From Ferrovibrio sp. (GTDB lineage: Bacteria; Pseudomonadota; Alphaproteobacteria; Ferrovibrionales; Ferrovibrionaceae): DNA of 54,153 nucleotides. A program made the position numbers and the translations under genes. How positions within the stretch are numbered: the stretch's first letter is position 1; every line of letters begins with the position of its first letter. The stretch lies in NCBI RefSeq assembly GCF_002796975.1, contig NZ_PEKV01000007.1, forward strand, positions 7,066-61,218, given 5' to 3'. Under the pieces are notes generated by a model. That model saw nothing but the letters and a program-made list of their open reading frames with translations. It was not told the origin of the DNA and searched no databases. Shown piece by piece: positions 43,646 to 52,510 of the stretch.

Positions 43646-45247
43646 ATGGCAACCCTTGCGAGTAACATTGACCCCCGGTCTGAAGGCTTCAGGGCCAATG
43701 CCGCCGTCTATGACGGTCTGCTGCAGACCCTGCGCGAACGCTATGCCTGGGCGCTGGCCGGCGGCGGCGACGCGATGGTGCAGCGGCATCATGCGCGCGG
43801 CAAGATCACGGCGCGCGACCGCATCGACCTGCTGGTCGATCCGCTCAGCCCGTTCCTGGAACTGTCGCCGCTGGCGGCCTGGGGCCTGTACGACAACAAG
43901 GTGCCCGGCGCGGGTCTGGTGACCGGCATCGGCACGGTTCGTGGCACGATCTGCATGATCATTGCGAACGATGCCACCACCAAGGGTGGCTCCTTCTACA
44001 AGGAGACCATCAAGAAGCATATTCGCGCGCAGGATATCGCCTTCGAGAATCGCCTGCCGGTGGTCTATCTGGTCGATTGCGGTGGCGCCAACCTGTCGCA
44101 GGGCGACGAGGTGTTCCCCGACCAGGATCATTTCGGCGGGGCCTTCTATCGGCAGTGTCGCATGTCGGCGGCCGGCATTCCGCAGGTCGCGGCGGTGTTC
44201 GGCGAATGCACGGCGGGTGGCGCCTATATCCCGGCGCTGTCCGATGAAGTGGTGATGACGGCGGGTAATTCGAGTGTCCATCTCGGCGGTCCGCAGATCG
44301 TCAAGGCGGCGATCAAGGAGATCATCGACCGCGACAGCCTCGGCGGTCCGGAAATGCACTGCTCGATCTCTGGCGTCTCGGATCACTTCGCGCGTGATGA
44401 GGTCGAGGCGATCACCAAGACCCGCGACATCGTTGGCGCGCTGCAGCGCGTGCAGCAGATGCATGGCGCGATCCGGCCTAGCCGACCGCCGCTATTCGAT
44501 GCTGCCGAAATTCCCGGCATTGTCGGTGCCGATCTGACGCGGCCGTTCGACCAGCGCGAGATCATTGCACGTCTGGTGGATGGCAGCGAGTTCCATGAAT
44601 TCAAGCCATTGTTCGGCAGCACGCTGGTCTGCGGCTTTGCCCATATCCATGGCTTGCCGGTCGGCATCATCGCCAATAACGGTGTGCTGTTCTCGGACTC
44701 GGCTGTGAAGGGTGCGCATTTCATTGAATTGTGCGATCAGCGCCAGACCCCGATCCTGTTCCTGCAGAACATCACCGGCTTCATGGTGGGTTCGGAGGCC
44801 GAGCGCGGCGGTATCGCCAAGCATTCGGCCAAGCTGGTCTATGCCGTCGCCAATGCGCGCGTGCCGCGCTACACGCTGGTCACGGGCGGTTCCTATGGCG
44901 CTGGAAACTACGGCATGAGTGGTCGCGGATTCCGCCCGCGCTTCATGTTTATGTGGCCCAATGCCCGGCTTGGCACCATGAGTCCCGATGTCGGCAGCTC
45001 GGTGCTGATGGACCTGCGCCGTTCCAGCATCTCGAGCAATCCGGCGACCGAGGCGGAGCTGGCGACCTATGAGGCGAAGCTGCGCAAGATGTTCGACGAG
45101 CAGTCGAATCCCTATTACTGCACGGCACGCCTGTGGGACGACGGCCTGATCGAGCCGCAGGATACCCGCGATGTCCTGGGGCTTTGCCTTGCCATCGGTG
45201 CCCTGCAACCGCCCGAGACCGGCACGCGCCCGGTCTACCGGATGTAA
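43646..45247 (+). CDS. Acyl-CoA carboxylase carboxyltransferase (beta) subunit, methylcrotonyl-CoA carboxylase type
   Basis: About 533 residues from ATG 43646 (a GTG at 43634 is possible; neither has a strong ribosome-binding site). Carboxyltransferase motifs: IANDATTKGGSFYKETIKKH, LPVVYLVDCGGANLSQGDEV, FPDQDHFGGAFYRQCRMSAA, GECTAGGAYIPALSDEVVM, and GSYGAGNYGMSGRGFRPRFM. These resemble the beta subunits of methylcrotonyl- or geranyl-CoA carboxylase more than propionyl-CoA carboxylase. It moves CO2 from biotin to the gamma-carbon of a 3-methyl-enoyl-CoA. Confidence 0.9.
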   Translation: MATLASNIDPRSEGFRANAAVYDGLLQTLRERYAWALAGGGDAMVQRHHARGKITARDRIDLLVDPLSPFLELSPLAAWGLYDNKVPGAGLVTGIGTVRGTICMIIANDATTKGGSFYKETIKKHIRAQDIAFENRLPVVYLVDCGGANLSQGDEVFPDQDHFGGAFYRQCRMSAAGIPQVAAVFGECTAGGAYIPALSDEVVMTAGNSSVHLGGPQIVKAAIKEIIDRDSLGGPEMHCSISGVSDHFARDEVEAITKTRDIVGALQRVQQMHGAIRPSRPPLFDAAEIPGIVGADLTRPFDQREIIARLVDGSEFHEFKPLFGSTLVCGFAHIHGLPVGIIANNGVLFSDSAVKGAHFIELCDQRQTPILFLQNITGFMVGSEAERGGIAKHSAKLVYAVANARVPRYTLVTGGSYGAGNYGMSGRGFRPRFMFMWPNARLGTMSPDVGSSVLMDLRRSSISSNPATEAELATYEAKLRKMFDEQSNPYYCTARLWDDGLIEPQDTRDVLGLCLAIGALQPPETGTRPVYRM

Positions 45248-45258
45248 GGGAGCAGGAC

Positions 45259-47292
45259 ATGTTTACCCAGTCTCCCCGTCCTATCCGTTCCGTCCTGGTG
45301 GCCAATCGTGGCGAGATCGCCATGCGCGTGCTGCGCACCTGCAAACATTTGGGATTGCGCGGCATTGCGGTGTATTCCGACGCCGATGCCAATGCCCTGC
45401 ATGTTCGCACAGCCGATGCAGCAACCCGCATCGGTCCCGCGCCGGCGCGGGAAAGCTATCTCGATATCGGCGCGATCATCGCGGCAGCCCAGCGTATGGA
45501 AGCGGACGCGATCCACCCTGGCTATGGCTTCCTGTCGGAGAATGCCGAGTTTGCCCGTGCCTGCGATGCAGCCGGGCTGATCTTCATCGGGCCGTCCGCC
45601 GAAGCCGTTGCTTCGATGGGCTCGAAGATCAGTTCCAAGCGTATTGCCGAAGCAACCGGCGTGCCGACCGTGCCGGGCTATCATGGCAATGCCCAGGATG
45701 AAGCCACCCTGCTGTCCGAGGCGAAGCGCATTGGCTTCCCGGTCTTGATCAAAGCGTCTGCCGGTGGCGGTGGTCGCGGTATGCGCCTGGTGGAGCATGC
45801 TGCCGACTTCGCAGCAGCACTGGATGCTGCCCGCAAGGAAGCGCAGTCGGCCTTTGGCGACGCCAGCATCCTACTGGAGAAATTCATCCGCAATCCGCGT
45901 CATCTGGAAGTGCAACTGGCTGGCGACCGCCAGGGCAATCTGGTGCATCTGTTTGAGCGTGATTGCAGCGTTCAGCGCAACAACCAGAAGGTTCTGGAGG
46001 AAGCGCCGGCGCCCAACCTGCCTGAAATCGTGCGGCAGCGCCTGTTCGATGCCGCGCTGAAGCTGGGACGGAAGATCGGCTACGATTCTGCCGGCACCGT
46101 CGAATTCATTATGGAAGCCGGCGACGACCAGCCGTATTTCCTCGAGATGAATACCCGCCTGCAGGTGGAACATCCTGTCACCGAGGCGATCACGGGTATC
46201 GATCTGGTGGAATGGCAGATCCGCGCCGCTGCCGGCGAAGCTCTGCCACTACAACAGGCACAGATCCGGCAGAGTGGTCATGCCATCGAGGCGCGTATCA
46301 CGGCAGAGCGGGTCGATATGGGCTTCCAGCCGGTGACCGGTCGGCTGGAGTGCGTTGTCGCGCCACGCGATCTGCGTTTCGACACCGGTGTAGCCGACGG
46401 AGCAGAGATTAGCCCGTATTATGATTCGATGATTGCCAAGCTGGTGGCAGCGGGTCGTAACCGGGGCAGCTGCCTTGCCAGACTCGAGGCCGGACTGAAT
46501 GAACTGACCCTGCTGGGCCTGTCGAGCAATCAGCTGTTCCTGCGGGACGCCGTGCGTCATCCCCTATTTGTCGAAGGACGTGCCACGACGCGTTTCATCG
46601 AAACTGCATTCCCTGGCGGCTGGAAAATTGATGCCGGTGAACTTCGCCTGCTGCGGGCTGCTGCGACGGCTGCTTGGCTTGTCAAGGAGCCAAGTGCGAC
46701 GGAACTCGAGAATTGGACGAATCCCTGGCTGCGGCAGCGCCCGGTACGCGTGACGGCTTCGGCCCGTGCGGCCCGCGCGACGGTCATGCTGAATGACGAA
46801 TATGGCACCGCCGAAATCGAGCTTCGCTACGGTCGTGACGGCGTCGAAGCGATGATGGATGGCGAGATCATCCGGCTTGGTCCTGTCGCCCGTTCGGGCG
46901 GCAGTCTGGCCATTACTCCTGAAAGCGTGGCCGAAACGCTGCCTGTCTCCAGTGATGGCGGCAGGATCTGCATCACGCGCCATGGCCTGGCAATCAGTGC
47001 CGATCTGGTTCTGAAAAGTGAAGCACAGCGAGCTAGCGATGCGGATGCGCGTAGCGGCAATCGTGTGGATGCGCCGCTGCATGGCTTGATCACGCAGATC
47101 CATGTCGTTGTCGGTGACCGTGTCGAGGCCGGCATGGCCGTGGTGCAGATGGAAGCAATGAAGCTGGTGCACACCCTGCCTGCGCCACGAGCCGGCCACG
47201 TGACGGGCATCCGCCAGGCCGTGGGTGACATCGTGCCGGCCGGTACGACACTGATTGAGATCGACGTGATCGAGGAAAAGGAGATATCCTGA
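45259..47292 (+). CDS. Acyl-CoA carboxylase biotin-carboxylase/biotin-carrier (alpha) subunit
   Basis: 677 residues from ATG 45259 (AAGGGAGCAGG upstream). The biotin carboxylase domain starts SVLVANRGEIAMRVLRTCKH; the ATP-grasp loop is LIKASAGGGGRGMRLVE; the FLEMNTRLQVEHPVTEAITG segment carries the catalytic Glu/Arg. The middle BT-type region is followed by a C-terminal biotinyl domain with the modified lysine in VQMEAMKLVHTLPA. Domain order equals MCC/PCC alpha subunits. It overlaps the MaoC start by one base. Confidence 0.93.
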   Translation: MFTQSPRPIRSVLVANRGEIAMRVLRTCKHLGLRGIAVYSDADANALHVRTADAATRIGPAPARESYLDIGAIIAAAQRMEADAIHPGYGFLSENAEFARACDAAGLIFIGPSAEAVASMGSKISSKRIAEATGVPTVPGYHGNAQDEATLLSEAKRIGFPVLIKASAGGGGRGMRLVEHAADFAAALDAARKEAQSAFGDASILLEKFIRNPRHLEVQLAGDRQGNLVHLFERDCSVQRNNQKVLEEAPAPNLPEIVRQRLFDAALKLGRKIGYDSAGTVEFIMEAGDDQPYFLEMNTRLQVEHPVTEAITGIDLVEWQIRAAAGEALPLQQAQIRQSGHAIEARITAERVDMGFQPVTGRLECVVAPRDLRFDTGVADGAEISPYYDSMIAKLVAAGRNRGSCLARLEAGLNELTLLGLSSNQLFLRDAVRHPLFVEGRATTRFIETAFPGGWKIDAGELRLLRAAATAAWLVKEPSATELENWTNPWLRQRPVRVTASARAARATVMLNDEYGTAEIELRYGRDGVEAMMDGEIIRLGPVARSGGSLAITPESVAETLPVSSDGGRICITRHGLAISADLVLKSEAQRASDADARSGNRVDAPLHGLITQIHVVVGDRVEAGMAVVQMEAMKLVHTLPAPRAGHVTGIRQAVGDIVPAGTTLIEIDVIEEKEIS

Positions 47293-47756
47293 TGGCTGGT
47301 CTGTGGTTCGAGGAATTCAAGGATGGCATGGTGTTCAACCATGAATGGACGCGCACCATCACCGAGGCCGACAATATGTGGTTCTCGCTTTTGACCATGA
47401 ATACGCAACCCCTGCATATCGATGCGCATTACTCGGCGAAATCCGAATGGGGTAAGCCACTGGTCAACAGCCTGTTTACGTTGGGCCTGATGGTCGGCAT
47501 GTCGGTCAACGACACCACCTTTGGCACCACGTTGGCCAATCTGGGCATGAGTGATGTGCGTTTCCCCAAGCCGTTGTTCCAGGGCGATACCGTGCATGTC
47601 CGCACCACGGTGCGCGCCAAGCGTGAAAGCAAGTCGCGGCCACGTGAAGGTATCGTCGTCTTCTTCCACGAGACCATCAACCAGCATGGTGACGTCGTCG
47701 CGACCTGCGAGCGGCAGGCGTTGATGCGCAAGCGTCCGGTCGACAAGGCAGCCTAA
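47292..47756 (+). CDS. MaoC-family enoyl-CoA hydratase (mesaconyl/itaconyl-CoA hydratase-like)
   Basis: 154 residues. The hot-dog hydratase motif region is LLTMNTQPLHIDAHYSAKSE; the His and second Asp are kept while the usual first Asp of GDxNPxH is Asn, as in hydratases acting on dicarboxylic enoyl-CoAs. GKPLVNSLFTLGLMVGMSVN follows. It is coupled to the carboxylase alpha gene and to the CitE-type gene by overlaps on both sides. It probably hydrates the carboxylated enoyl-CoA. Confidence 0.87.
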   Translation: MAGLWFEEFKDGMVFNHEWTRTITEADNMWFSLLTMNTQPLHIDAHYSAKSEWGKPLVNSLFTLGLMVGMSVNDTTFGTTLANLGMSDVRFPKPLFQGDTVHVRTTVRAKRESKSRPREGIVVFFHETINQHGDVVATCERQALMRKRPVDKAA

Positions 47757-48607
47757 TGCGCTCGCTGCTGTTCACTCCCGGAGTTTCGGCCAAAATGATG
47801 GCCAAGGCAGTCGATGGCGCCGCCGATGTGGTGATCCTTGATCTGGAAGATTCGGTGTCTCCGGATGGCAAGGCCGCGGCGCGCGAAGCCGTGGTCGCCA
47901 TCCTCGCCAGACCGCGACGCGCGGGCAGCAGCCTTTATGTACGCATCAACCCGCTCGACAGCGCCTGGTGCGGTGACGATCTGCGAGCAGTCCTGCCGGG
48001 ACGTCCGGATGGCATCATGCTGCCCAAGCCGGATGGGCCGGAAGATGTCGTCCGCCTGTCGCAGCATCTGGCCGAGCTGGAACAGCCTGATATGGCAGAG
48101 CGGACCAGGATCATCGCCATCTGCACCGAAACGGCGGCCGGCACATTGTCGCTGGCCGCACAGTCGTGGCGTCACCCGCGGTTATCGGGTCTGGTCTGGG
48201 GTGGCGAGGATCTGGCAGCTGTACTGGGCGCGACCAGCAACCGCGATGCCGCAGGTCAGTATACCGGGCCTTTCGCGTTGGCGCGCAATCTCTGCCTGCT
48301 GGCGGCACGGGCCGCCGGTGTCACGCCGATCGATGCCGTCTATACCGATTTCCGCAATCCGGAGGGCCTGGCAGCAGAAGTCGCCGCCGCGCGGCGCGAT
48401 GGTTTCGACGCCAAGGCGGCTATCCATCCGTCGCAGATCGACATCATCAACCGGGCCTTCAGCTATACCGATGCCGAACGCGACTGGGCGCGACGCGTGG
48501 TGGCCGCACTGAAAGACGGTGCCATTGGCGCGGCCCAGATGGACGGTTCGATGGTCGATGTACCGCATCTGGTGCAGGCGCGGCGTATTCTATCTCGTTC
48601 TAGATAA
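47756..48607 (+). CDS. CitE/HpcH-type CoA-ester lyase (malyl/citramalyl-CoA lyase-like)
   Basis: 283 residues. Family motifs: MRSLLFTPGVSAKMMAKAVD, DVVILDLEDSVSPDGK, YVRINP (R63), MLPKPDGPEDV, ICTETAAGTL (Mg ligand E125), WGGEDLAAVLGA (D152), YTDFRNPEGL, and DAKAAIHPSQIDIINRAF. Such enzymes cleave 3-hydroxy-acyl-CoAs such as (S)-citramalyl-CoA to acetyl-CoA and a 2-oxo acid. As last gene of the operon after the hydratase, it should carry out the C-C bond cleavage. Confidence 0.88.
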   Translation: MRSLLFTPGVSAKMMAKAVDGAADVVILDLEDSVSPDGKAAAREAVVAILARPRRAGSSLYVRINPLDSAWCGDDLRAVLPGRPDGIMLPKPDGPEDVVRLSQHLAELEQPDMAERTRIIAICTETAAGTLSLAAQSWRHPRLSGLVWGGEDLAAVLGATSNRDAAGQYTGPFALARNLCLLAARAAGVTPIDAVYTDFRNPEGLAAEVAAARRDGFDAKAAIHPSQIDIINRAFSYTDAERDWARRVVAALKDGAIGAAQMDGSMVDVPHLVQARRILSRSR

Positions 48608-48695
48608 GAGGATTTGGTGTTGCTTGGCATCTGATGGAGAGCGGAACGCGGGCGTTTATTCTTCGAGTTTTCTCTCCATAAGGAGATCTTGCCGG

Positions 48696-48731
48696 GCGAG
48701 TAGATAATGCCACTTTGATCGTGATCGAGAT
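48696..48731 (+). repeat. GTAGAT-family interspersed repeat, copy 7
   Basis: Begins GCGAGTAGATAATGCC. Aligns without gaps to 30894-30929 with 28 of 36 identical bases, including CTTTGATCG and CGAGAT at the same offsets. Confidence 0.55.
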
Positions 48732-48938
48732 AAAATTGGGCATTCACGAGATAGGGGGCCGCACAATCGGCTAGCCGAATAGTGTCGCCGCTGGGGGCGG
48801 GCGGGGGAAGCGAACACCCGTCGTAAGCTTGCGGGGGGGAAGCCTACTTTCCTGCCCCGGCCAGTTGGAAAAATACCGGAAAACTGCAGATGGGTAAACT
48901 GCTCAAGTAGCTATCGCTACCATGCTTTAGCAGCGGTG

Positions 48939-48963
48939 TGTCCCAAATTGTCCCACGAATTTG
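48939..48963. repeat. TGTCCCA direct repeat with CAAATT/AATTTG dyad
   Basis: Two TGTCCCA copies 10 bp apart, the first followed by AATT; CAAATT and AATTTG around the second copy form a 6-bp inverted repeat. Function unknown; could be a protein-binding site or remnant of an insertion end. Confidence 0.35.
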
Positions 48964-48994
48964 TAGTGCCGGGATTTTCCAGGACGGCCAGAAT

Positions 48995-50584
48995 TCAAAA
49001 ACCCGACGCCGCGCCGTCGCTACGCGGATCGGTGGCGCCTTCCAGCACGCCATCGGCATGCCGGACAATCGCGCCGGCATGGCCCATGGTGCCGGTGAAG
49101 GCACCGAGCATTTCCACATCGTGACCAGCCGATTTCAGAGCCGCGACCAGCGCCGGATCGAAACGGCTTTCCAGCTTCAGCGTGACGCTGTTTTCGCCCC
49201 AGGTCTTGCCCAGCAGCCAGCGCGGCGCGGTAACGGATTCCTGCAGCCCCTGACCGAACAGGCCATAGCGCGTGAAGATGGCCGACTGGGTCTGCGGCTG
49301 GCCCTCGCCGCCCATGGTGCCGTAGACTATGGTGCGGCCATCGGCGAAGCGTGCCATGGCCGGATTGAGCGTATGGAACGGCATGCGGCCGGGTTTCAGT
49401 AGGCGCGGACCGGTGCCTTCCAGCAGGAAGCTGGCGCCTCGGTTCTGCCAGTTGATGCCGGTCTCCTCCAGCACGCAGCCAGAGCCGAATTCGAAATAGA
49501 TCGACTGGATGAAGCTGACCGCCAGGCCATTGCCGTCGATGGCGCCCATCCAGGTGGTGTCGCCGCCAGATGCCGGCTGCGGCCAGGGCAGCGCGGTCGT
49601 GCGGTCGATCTTCGCGGTCAGCGCATCCAGTACTGCTGCCTCCAGATATTTTTCCGGCGGCTCCGGCATCGCCTCGGGATCGCCGACGATGCGGTCGCGC
49701 ACGAGGAAGGCCTGCTTGGTCGCCTCGACCAGACCGTGGATATGATCGAAGCCTTCGGCCTGCGTCACCCCCAGCCGCTCGAACAGCGCCAGAATCATCA
49801 ACGACGACAACCCCTGCGTCGGCGGCGGGAAATTGAACAGCCGCGCGGTTTCCAGCCCGACGCTGAGCGGCGCGACACGGCGCGCCTGATGCCGTGCCAG
49901 GTCTTCGGCCGTCACCGGGCTGCTGGCCCTGGCCAGATCGGCGGCGATCCGTTTCGCCAGCTGGCCGCGATAGAAATCCTCCGTGCCCGCCGCGCCGATG
50001 GCTTTCAGCGTGGCGGCGAGCGCGGGCAGTTTCATCAGGCTGCGTGCGGCCGGCGGTTTGCCATCGGGCAGGAAACGCGCGGCGAAACCCGGCGCATCTT
50101 TCAGCTCCGGCATCTTTTCCGTCGTCAGGTCATGCTGGCTCTGCGTGACGGCGAAACCATGTTCGGCATGCCAGACGGCATCCTGCACCAGACGCGACAG
50201 CGGCAATTTTCCACCAAATTCGGCGCTGAGCCTGAGGGCTTCACCCCAGCCGCTCACCGTGGCGGCCACGGTATTGGCCGCCAGTGGCCCGCGCCACGGA
50301 ATGCTCGACAGACCCTTCGATCTGTACAGTTCCGGCGTGGCAACCGCAGCGGCACGACCGCAGGCTTCGACCGCCACCGGATCCTGCCCCGGCGCGGCAA
50401 TCAGCCAGAAGCCGTCGCCACCGATACCGGTCATATGCGGATAGATCGCCGTCAGCGTCGCCGCCATTGCCACCGTCGCCTCAATGGCATTGCCGCCCTC
50501 GCGCAGCACGGCCAGACCGGCTTCGGAGGCCAGATGATGGGGGGCGGTGACCATGCCCCGGCGGGCGCGCGGTGTGTTCAGCAT
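48995..50584 (-). CDS. Gamma-glutamyltransferase-family (Ntn-hydrolase) protein, no signal peptide
   Basis: 529 residues. GGT features: MVTAPHHLASEAGLAVLREG, GGNAIEATVAMAATLTAIYP, MTGIGGDGFWLIA, and the autoprocessing site GGDTTWMGAIDGNGLAVSFI with Thr343 as expected nucleophile. The glycine-rich late motif GTMGGEGQPQ matches the GSPGG-like segment of GGTs. There is no N-terminal signal, so it should stay in the cytoplasm, unlike classical periplasmic Ggt. Family members also include cephalosporin acylases and other amidases. It follows the TRAP transporter by 44 bp and may hydrolyse the imported compound. Confidence 0.88.
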   Translation of the reverse strand: MLNTPRARRGMVTAPHHLASEAGLAVLREGGNAIEATVAMAATLTAIYPHMTGIGGDGFWLIAAPGQDPVAVEACGRAAAVATPELYRSKGLSSIPWRGPLAANTVAATVSGWGEALRLSAEFGGKLPLSRLVQDAVWHAEHGFAVTQSQHDLTTEKMPELKDAPGFAARFLPDGKPPAARSLMKLPALAATLKAIGAAGTEDFYRGQLAKRIAADLARASSPVTAEDLARHQARRVAPLSVGLETARLFNFPPPTQGLSSLMILALFERLGVTQAEGFDHIHGLVEATKQAFLVRDRIVGDPEAMPEPPEKYLEAAVLDALTAKIDRTTALPWPQPASGGDTTWMGAIDGNGLAVSFIQSIYFEFGSGCVLEETGINWQNRGASFLLEGTGPRLLKPGRMPFHTLNPAMARFADGRTIVYGTMGGEGQPQTQSAIFTRYGLFGQGLQESVTAPRWLLGKTWGENSVTLKLESRFDPALVAALKSAGHDVEMLGAFTGTMGHAGAIVRHADGVLEGATDPRSDGAASGF

Positions 50585-50628
50585 GGCAGTTTCTTACGAC
50601 AAGCTCATTTGCTTTACCAGCCGCGCTC

Positions 50629-51954
50629 TTACCAGCCGATGGCGCGCGGCAGCCAGGTGGCGATACCCGGCATGTAGAACAGGATCACCACCGACAGCAC
50701 CTGCAGCGCGATGAACGGCAGCACACCTTTATAGATATCGAGTGTGGTGACCTGCGGCGGCGCCACGCCGCGCAGGTAGAACAGCGCCCAGCCGAATGGC
50801 GGCGTGAGGAAGGAGGTCTGCATGTTCATGGCGATCAGCGTGGCGACCCAGACCATGTCGACATTGGCGGCCTGCAGCACCGGCAGGAACAGCGGCACCA
50901 CGATGTAGCTGATCTCAATCCATTCGATGAAGAAGCCGAGGATGAAGATCAGGAACATCATGAACCACAGCACGCCTTCGATGCCACCGGGCACCATCTT
51001 GAAGAAGTCATGCACCAGCTGCTCGCCCTGCAGGCCGCGGAAGGCCAGCGCAAAGACCTGCGCGCAGATCAGGATGAACATCATGGAGGCGGTGATGCGA
51101 CCGGTGGCGTAGACGGTTTCCTTCAGCATGGTCCAGTTGAAGCGGCCGGCAATGGCGGCGACCAGAATACTGCCCAGCGCGCCCATCGAGGCGGCCTCGG
51201 TGGGGGCCGCCACGCCGCCGATGATCGAACCCAGCACCGCCAGCACCAGCGCGATCGGCGGCAGGCCGACCTTGAAGGTCTTGCGCAGCAACTCCTGCCG
51301 GCTCATGGCGAAGCGTTCCTCGGCCGGGATGGGCGGCACCATCTCGGGCTTCACCATGCCCACGACCAGCAGGAAGATGCAGAAGATACCAGCCAGCATC
51401 ATGCCGGGAACGAGTGCCGCAGCGAACAGCGTACCGACGGATTCGCCGAGGATATCGGCCAGCAGGATGATCAGCGTGCTGGGCGGAATGATCTGGCCCA
51501 GCGTGCCCGAAGCGCAGATCGTGCCGCAGGCGATACTCTTGTTGTAGCCGCGCCGGAGCAGGGTCGGCAGAGTGAGCAGGCCGAGCGTCACGATGGTGGC
51601 GCCGACGATACCGGTGGTGGCGCCCATCAGAACGCCGACCAGCACGATGCCGATGCCCATGCCGCCGCGCAGGCCGCCCGAAAGATGCCCGATCACTTCC
51701 ATCAGCTCATCGGCGATGCGGGATTTCTCCAGCATCATGCCCATGAAGACAAAGAGCGGGATGGCGATCAGCGTGTAGTTGGCGGTCACGCCATAGATAC
51801 GCGCCGGCAACAGGTTGAACAGCAGCGAGCCGAAGCCGAGCCAGCCGAAGAAGAAGCCGCTGATCGCCAGGGTCAGCGCAACCGGGATGCCGAGCGCGAG
51901 CAGGACAAAGAAGGAGGCGATGCAGGACAGCGCCAGGATTTCATTCAGCGGCAT
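50629..51954 (-). CDS. TRAP transporter large permease, DctM type
   Basis: 441 residues with about 12 hydrophobic segments. DctM motifs: LGIPVALTLAISGFFFGWLG, YTLIAIPLFVFMGMMLEKS, GGLRGGMGIGIVLVGVLMGA and CASGTLGQIIPPSTLIILL. It overlaps the small permease by 14 bp. It carries out secondary, ion-driven uptake together with DctQ and the periplasmic receptor. Confidence 0.93.
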   Translation of the reverse strand: MPLNEILALSCIASFFVLLALGIPVALTLAISGFFFGWLGFGSLLFNLLPARIYGVTANYTLIAIPLFVFMGMMLEKSRIADELMEVIGHLSGGLRGGMGIGIVLVGVLMGATTGIVGATIVTLGLLTLPTLLRRGYNKSIACGTICASGTLGQIIPPSTLIILLADILGESVGTLFAAALVPGMMLAGIFCIFLLVVGMVKPEMVPPIPAEERFAMSRQELLRKTFKVGLPPIALVLAVLGSIIGGVAAPTEAASMGALGSILVAAIAGRFNWTMLKETVYATGRITASMMFILICAQVFALAFRGLQGEQLVHDFFKMVPGGIEGVLWFMMFLIFILGFFIEWIEISYIVVPLFLPVLQAANVDMVWVATLIAMNMQTSFLTPPFGWALFYLRGVAPPQVTTLDIYKGVLPFIALQVLSVVILFYMPGIATWLPRAIGW

Positions 51955-52501
51955 GTTCGAATGGCTTGTCGGGTTGTGCGGCAGGCGGAAGTTCGCCGCC
52001 GAGGAAGGGAATCAGCGACCGCAGCGTGGCGGCCAGGCTCTGCACCAGCAGCAGCAGGAAGCCGAGCGGGATCATGGCTTTCAGGATGAAGCGGTAGGGC
52101 AGCCCGCCGGGATCAGGCGATTTCTCGCCGATCATGTAGGACTGCAGCACATAGCCGATGCTGAGCTTGATGATGATGGCCGCGAAGGCTACGGCGACCA
52201 GACAGGAGGCGACTTCCAGCCCCTGCTGTGCGCGCACCGGCAGCCGGCCATAGAGAATGTCGACCCGCACATGTCCTTCGTGCTTGATCGCATAGGCGAT
52301 ACAGAGCAGCGAGACCGGCGCCATCAGATGCCATTCCAGCTCCTGCATCGCCACCGATCCGGTATGGAACAGGTAGCGCAGCAGTACATTGAAGGCCATG
52401 ACGCAGACCAGCGCGAAGCCAGTCCAGGATGCGAGGCGGCCCGAATGCTCGACAACGAAATCGAGAAAACGGGCCGCCGACTCCAGACGCGAAGCAAACA
52501 T
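51941..52501 (-). CDS. TRAP transporter small permease, DctQ type
   Basis: 186 residues with four hydrophobic segments: FALVCVMAFNVLLRYLF, LEWHLMAPVSLLCIAYAI, ASCLVAVAFAAIIIKL and FILKAMIPLGFLLLLVQSLA. The HVRVDILYGRLPVRAQQGLE segment is a DctQ signature. The gene lies 9 bp after dctP. Confidence 0.88.
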   Translation of the reverse strand: MFASRLESAARFLDFVVEHSGRLASWTGFALVCVMAFNVLLRYLFHTGSVAMQELEWHLMAPVSLLCIAYAIKHEGHVRVDILYGRLPVRAQQGLEVASCLVAVAFAAIIIKLSIGYVLQSYMIGEKSPDPGGLPYRFILKAMIPLGFLLLLVQSLAATLRSLIPFLGGELPPAAQPDKPFEHAAE

Positions 52502-52510
52502 GAAACGCGA

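Larger units (their letters stand above)
48608..48994. other. Convergent intergenic spacer with repeat and G-runs; no gene seen
   Basis: This 387-bp gap between the converging CitE-type and gamma-glutamyltransferase genes contains the GTAGAT repeat at 48696, a G-rich stretch around 48790-48840 with a 7-G run, and a TGTCCCA direct repeat near 48938. No coding region or strong terminator is visible. Confidence 0.55.
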
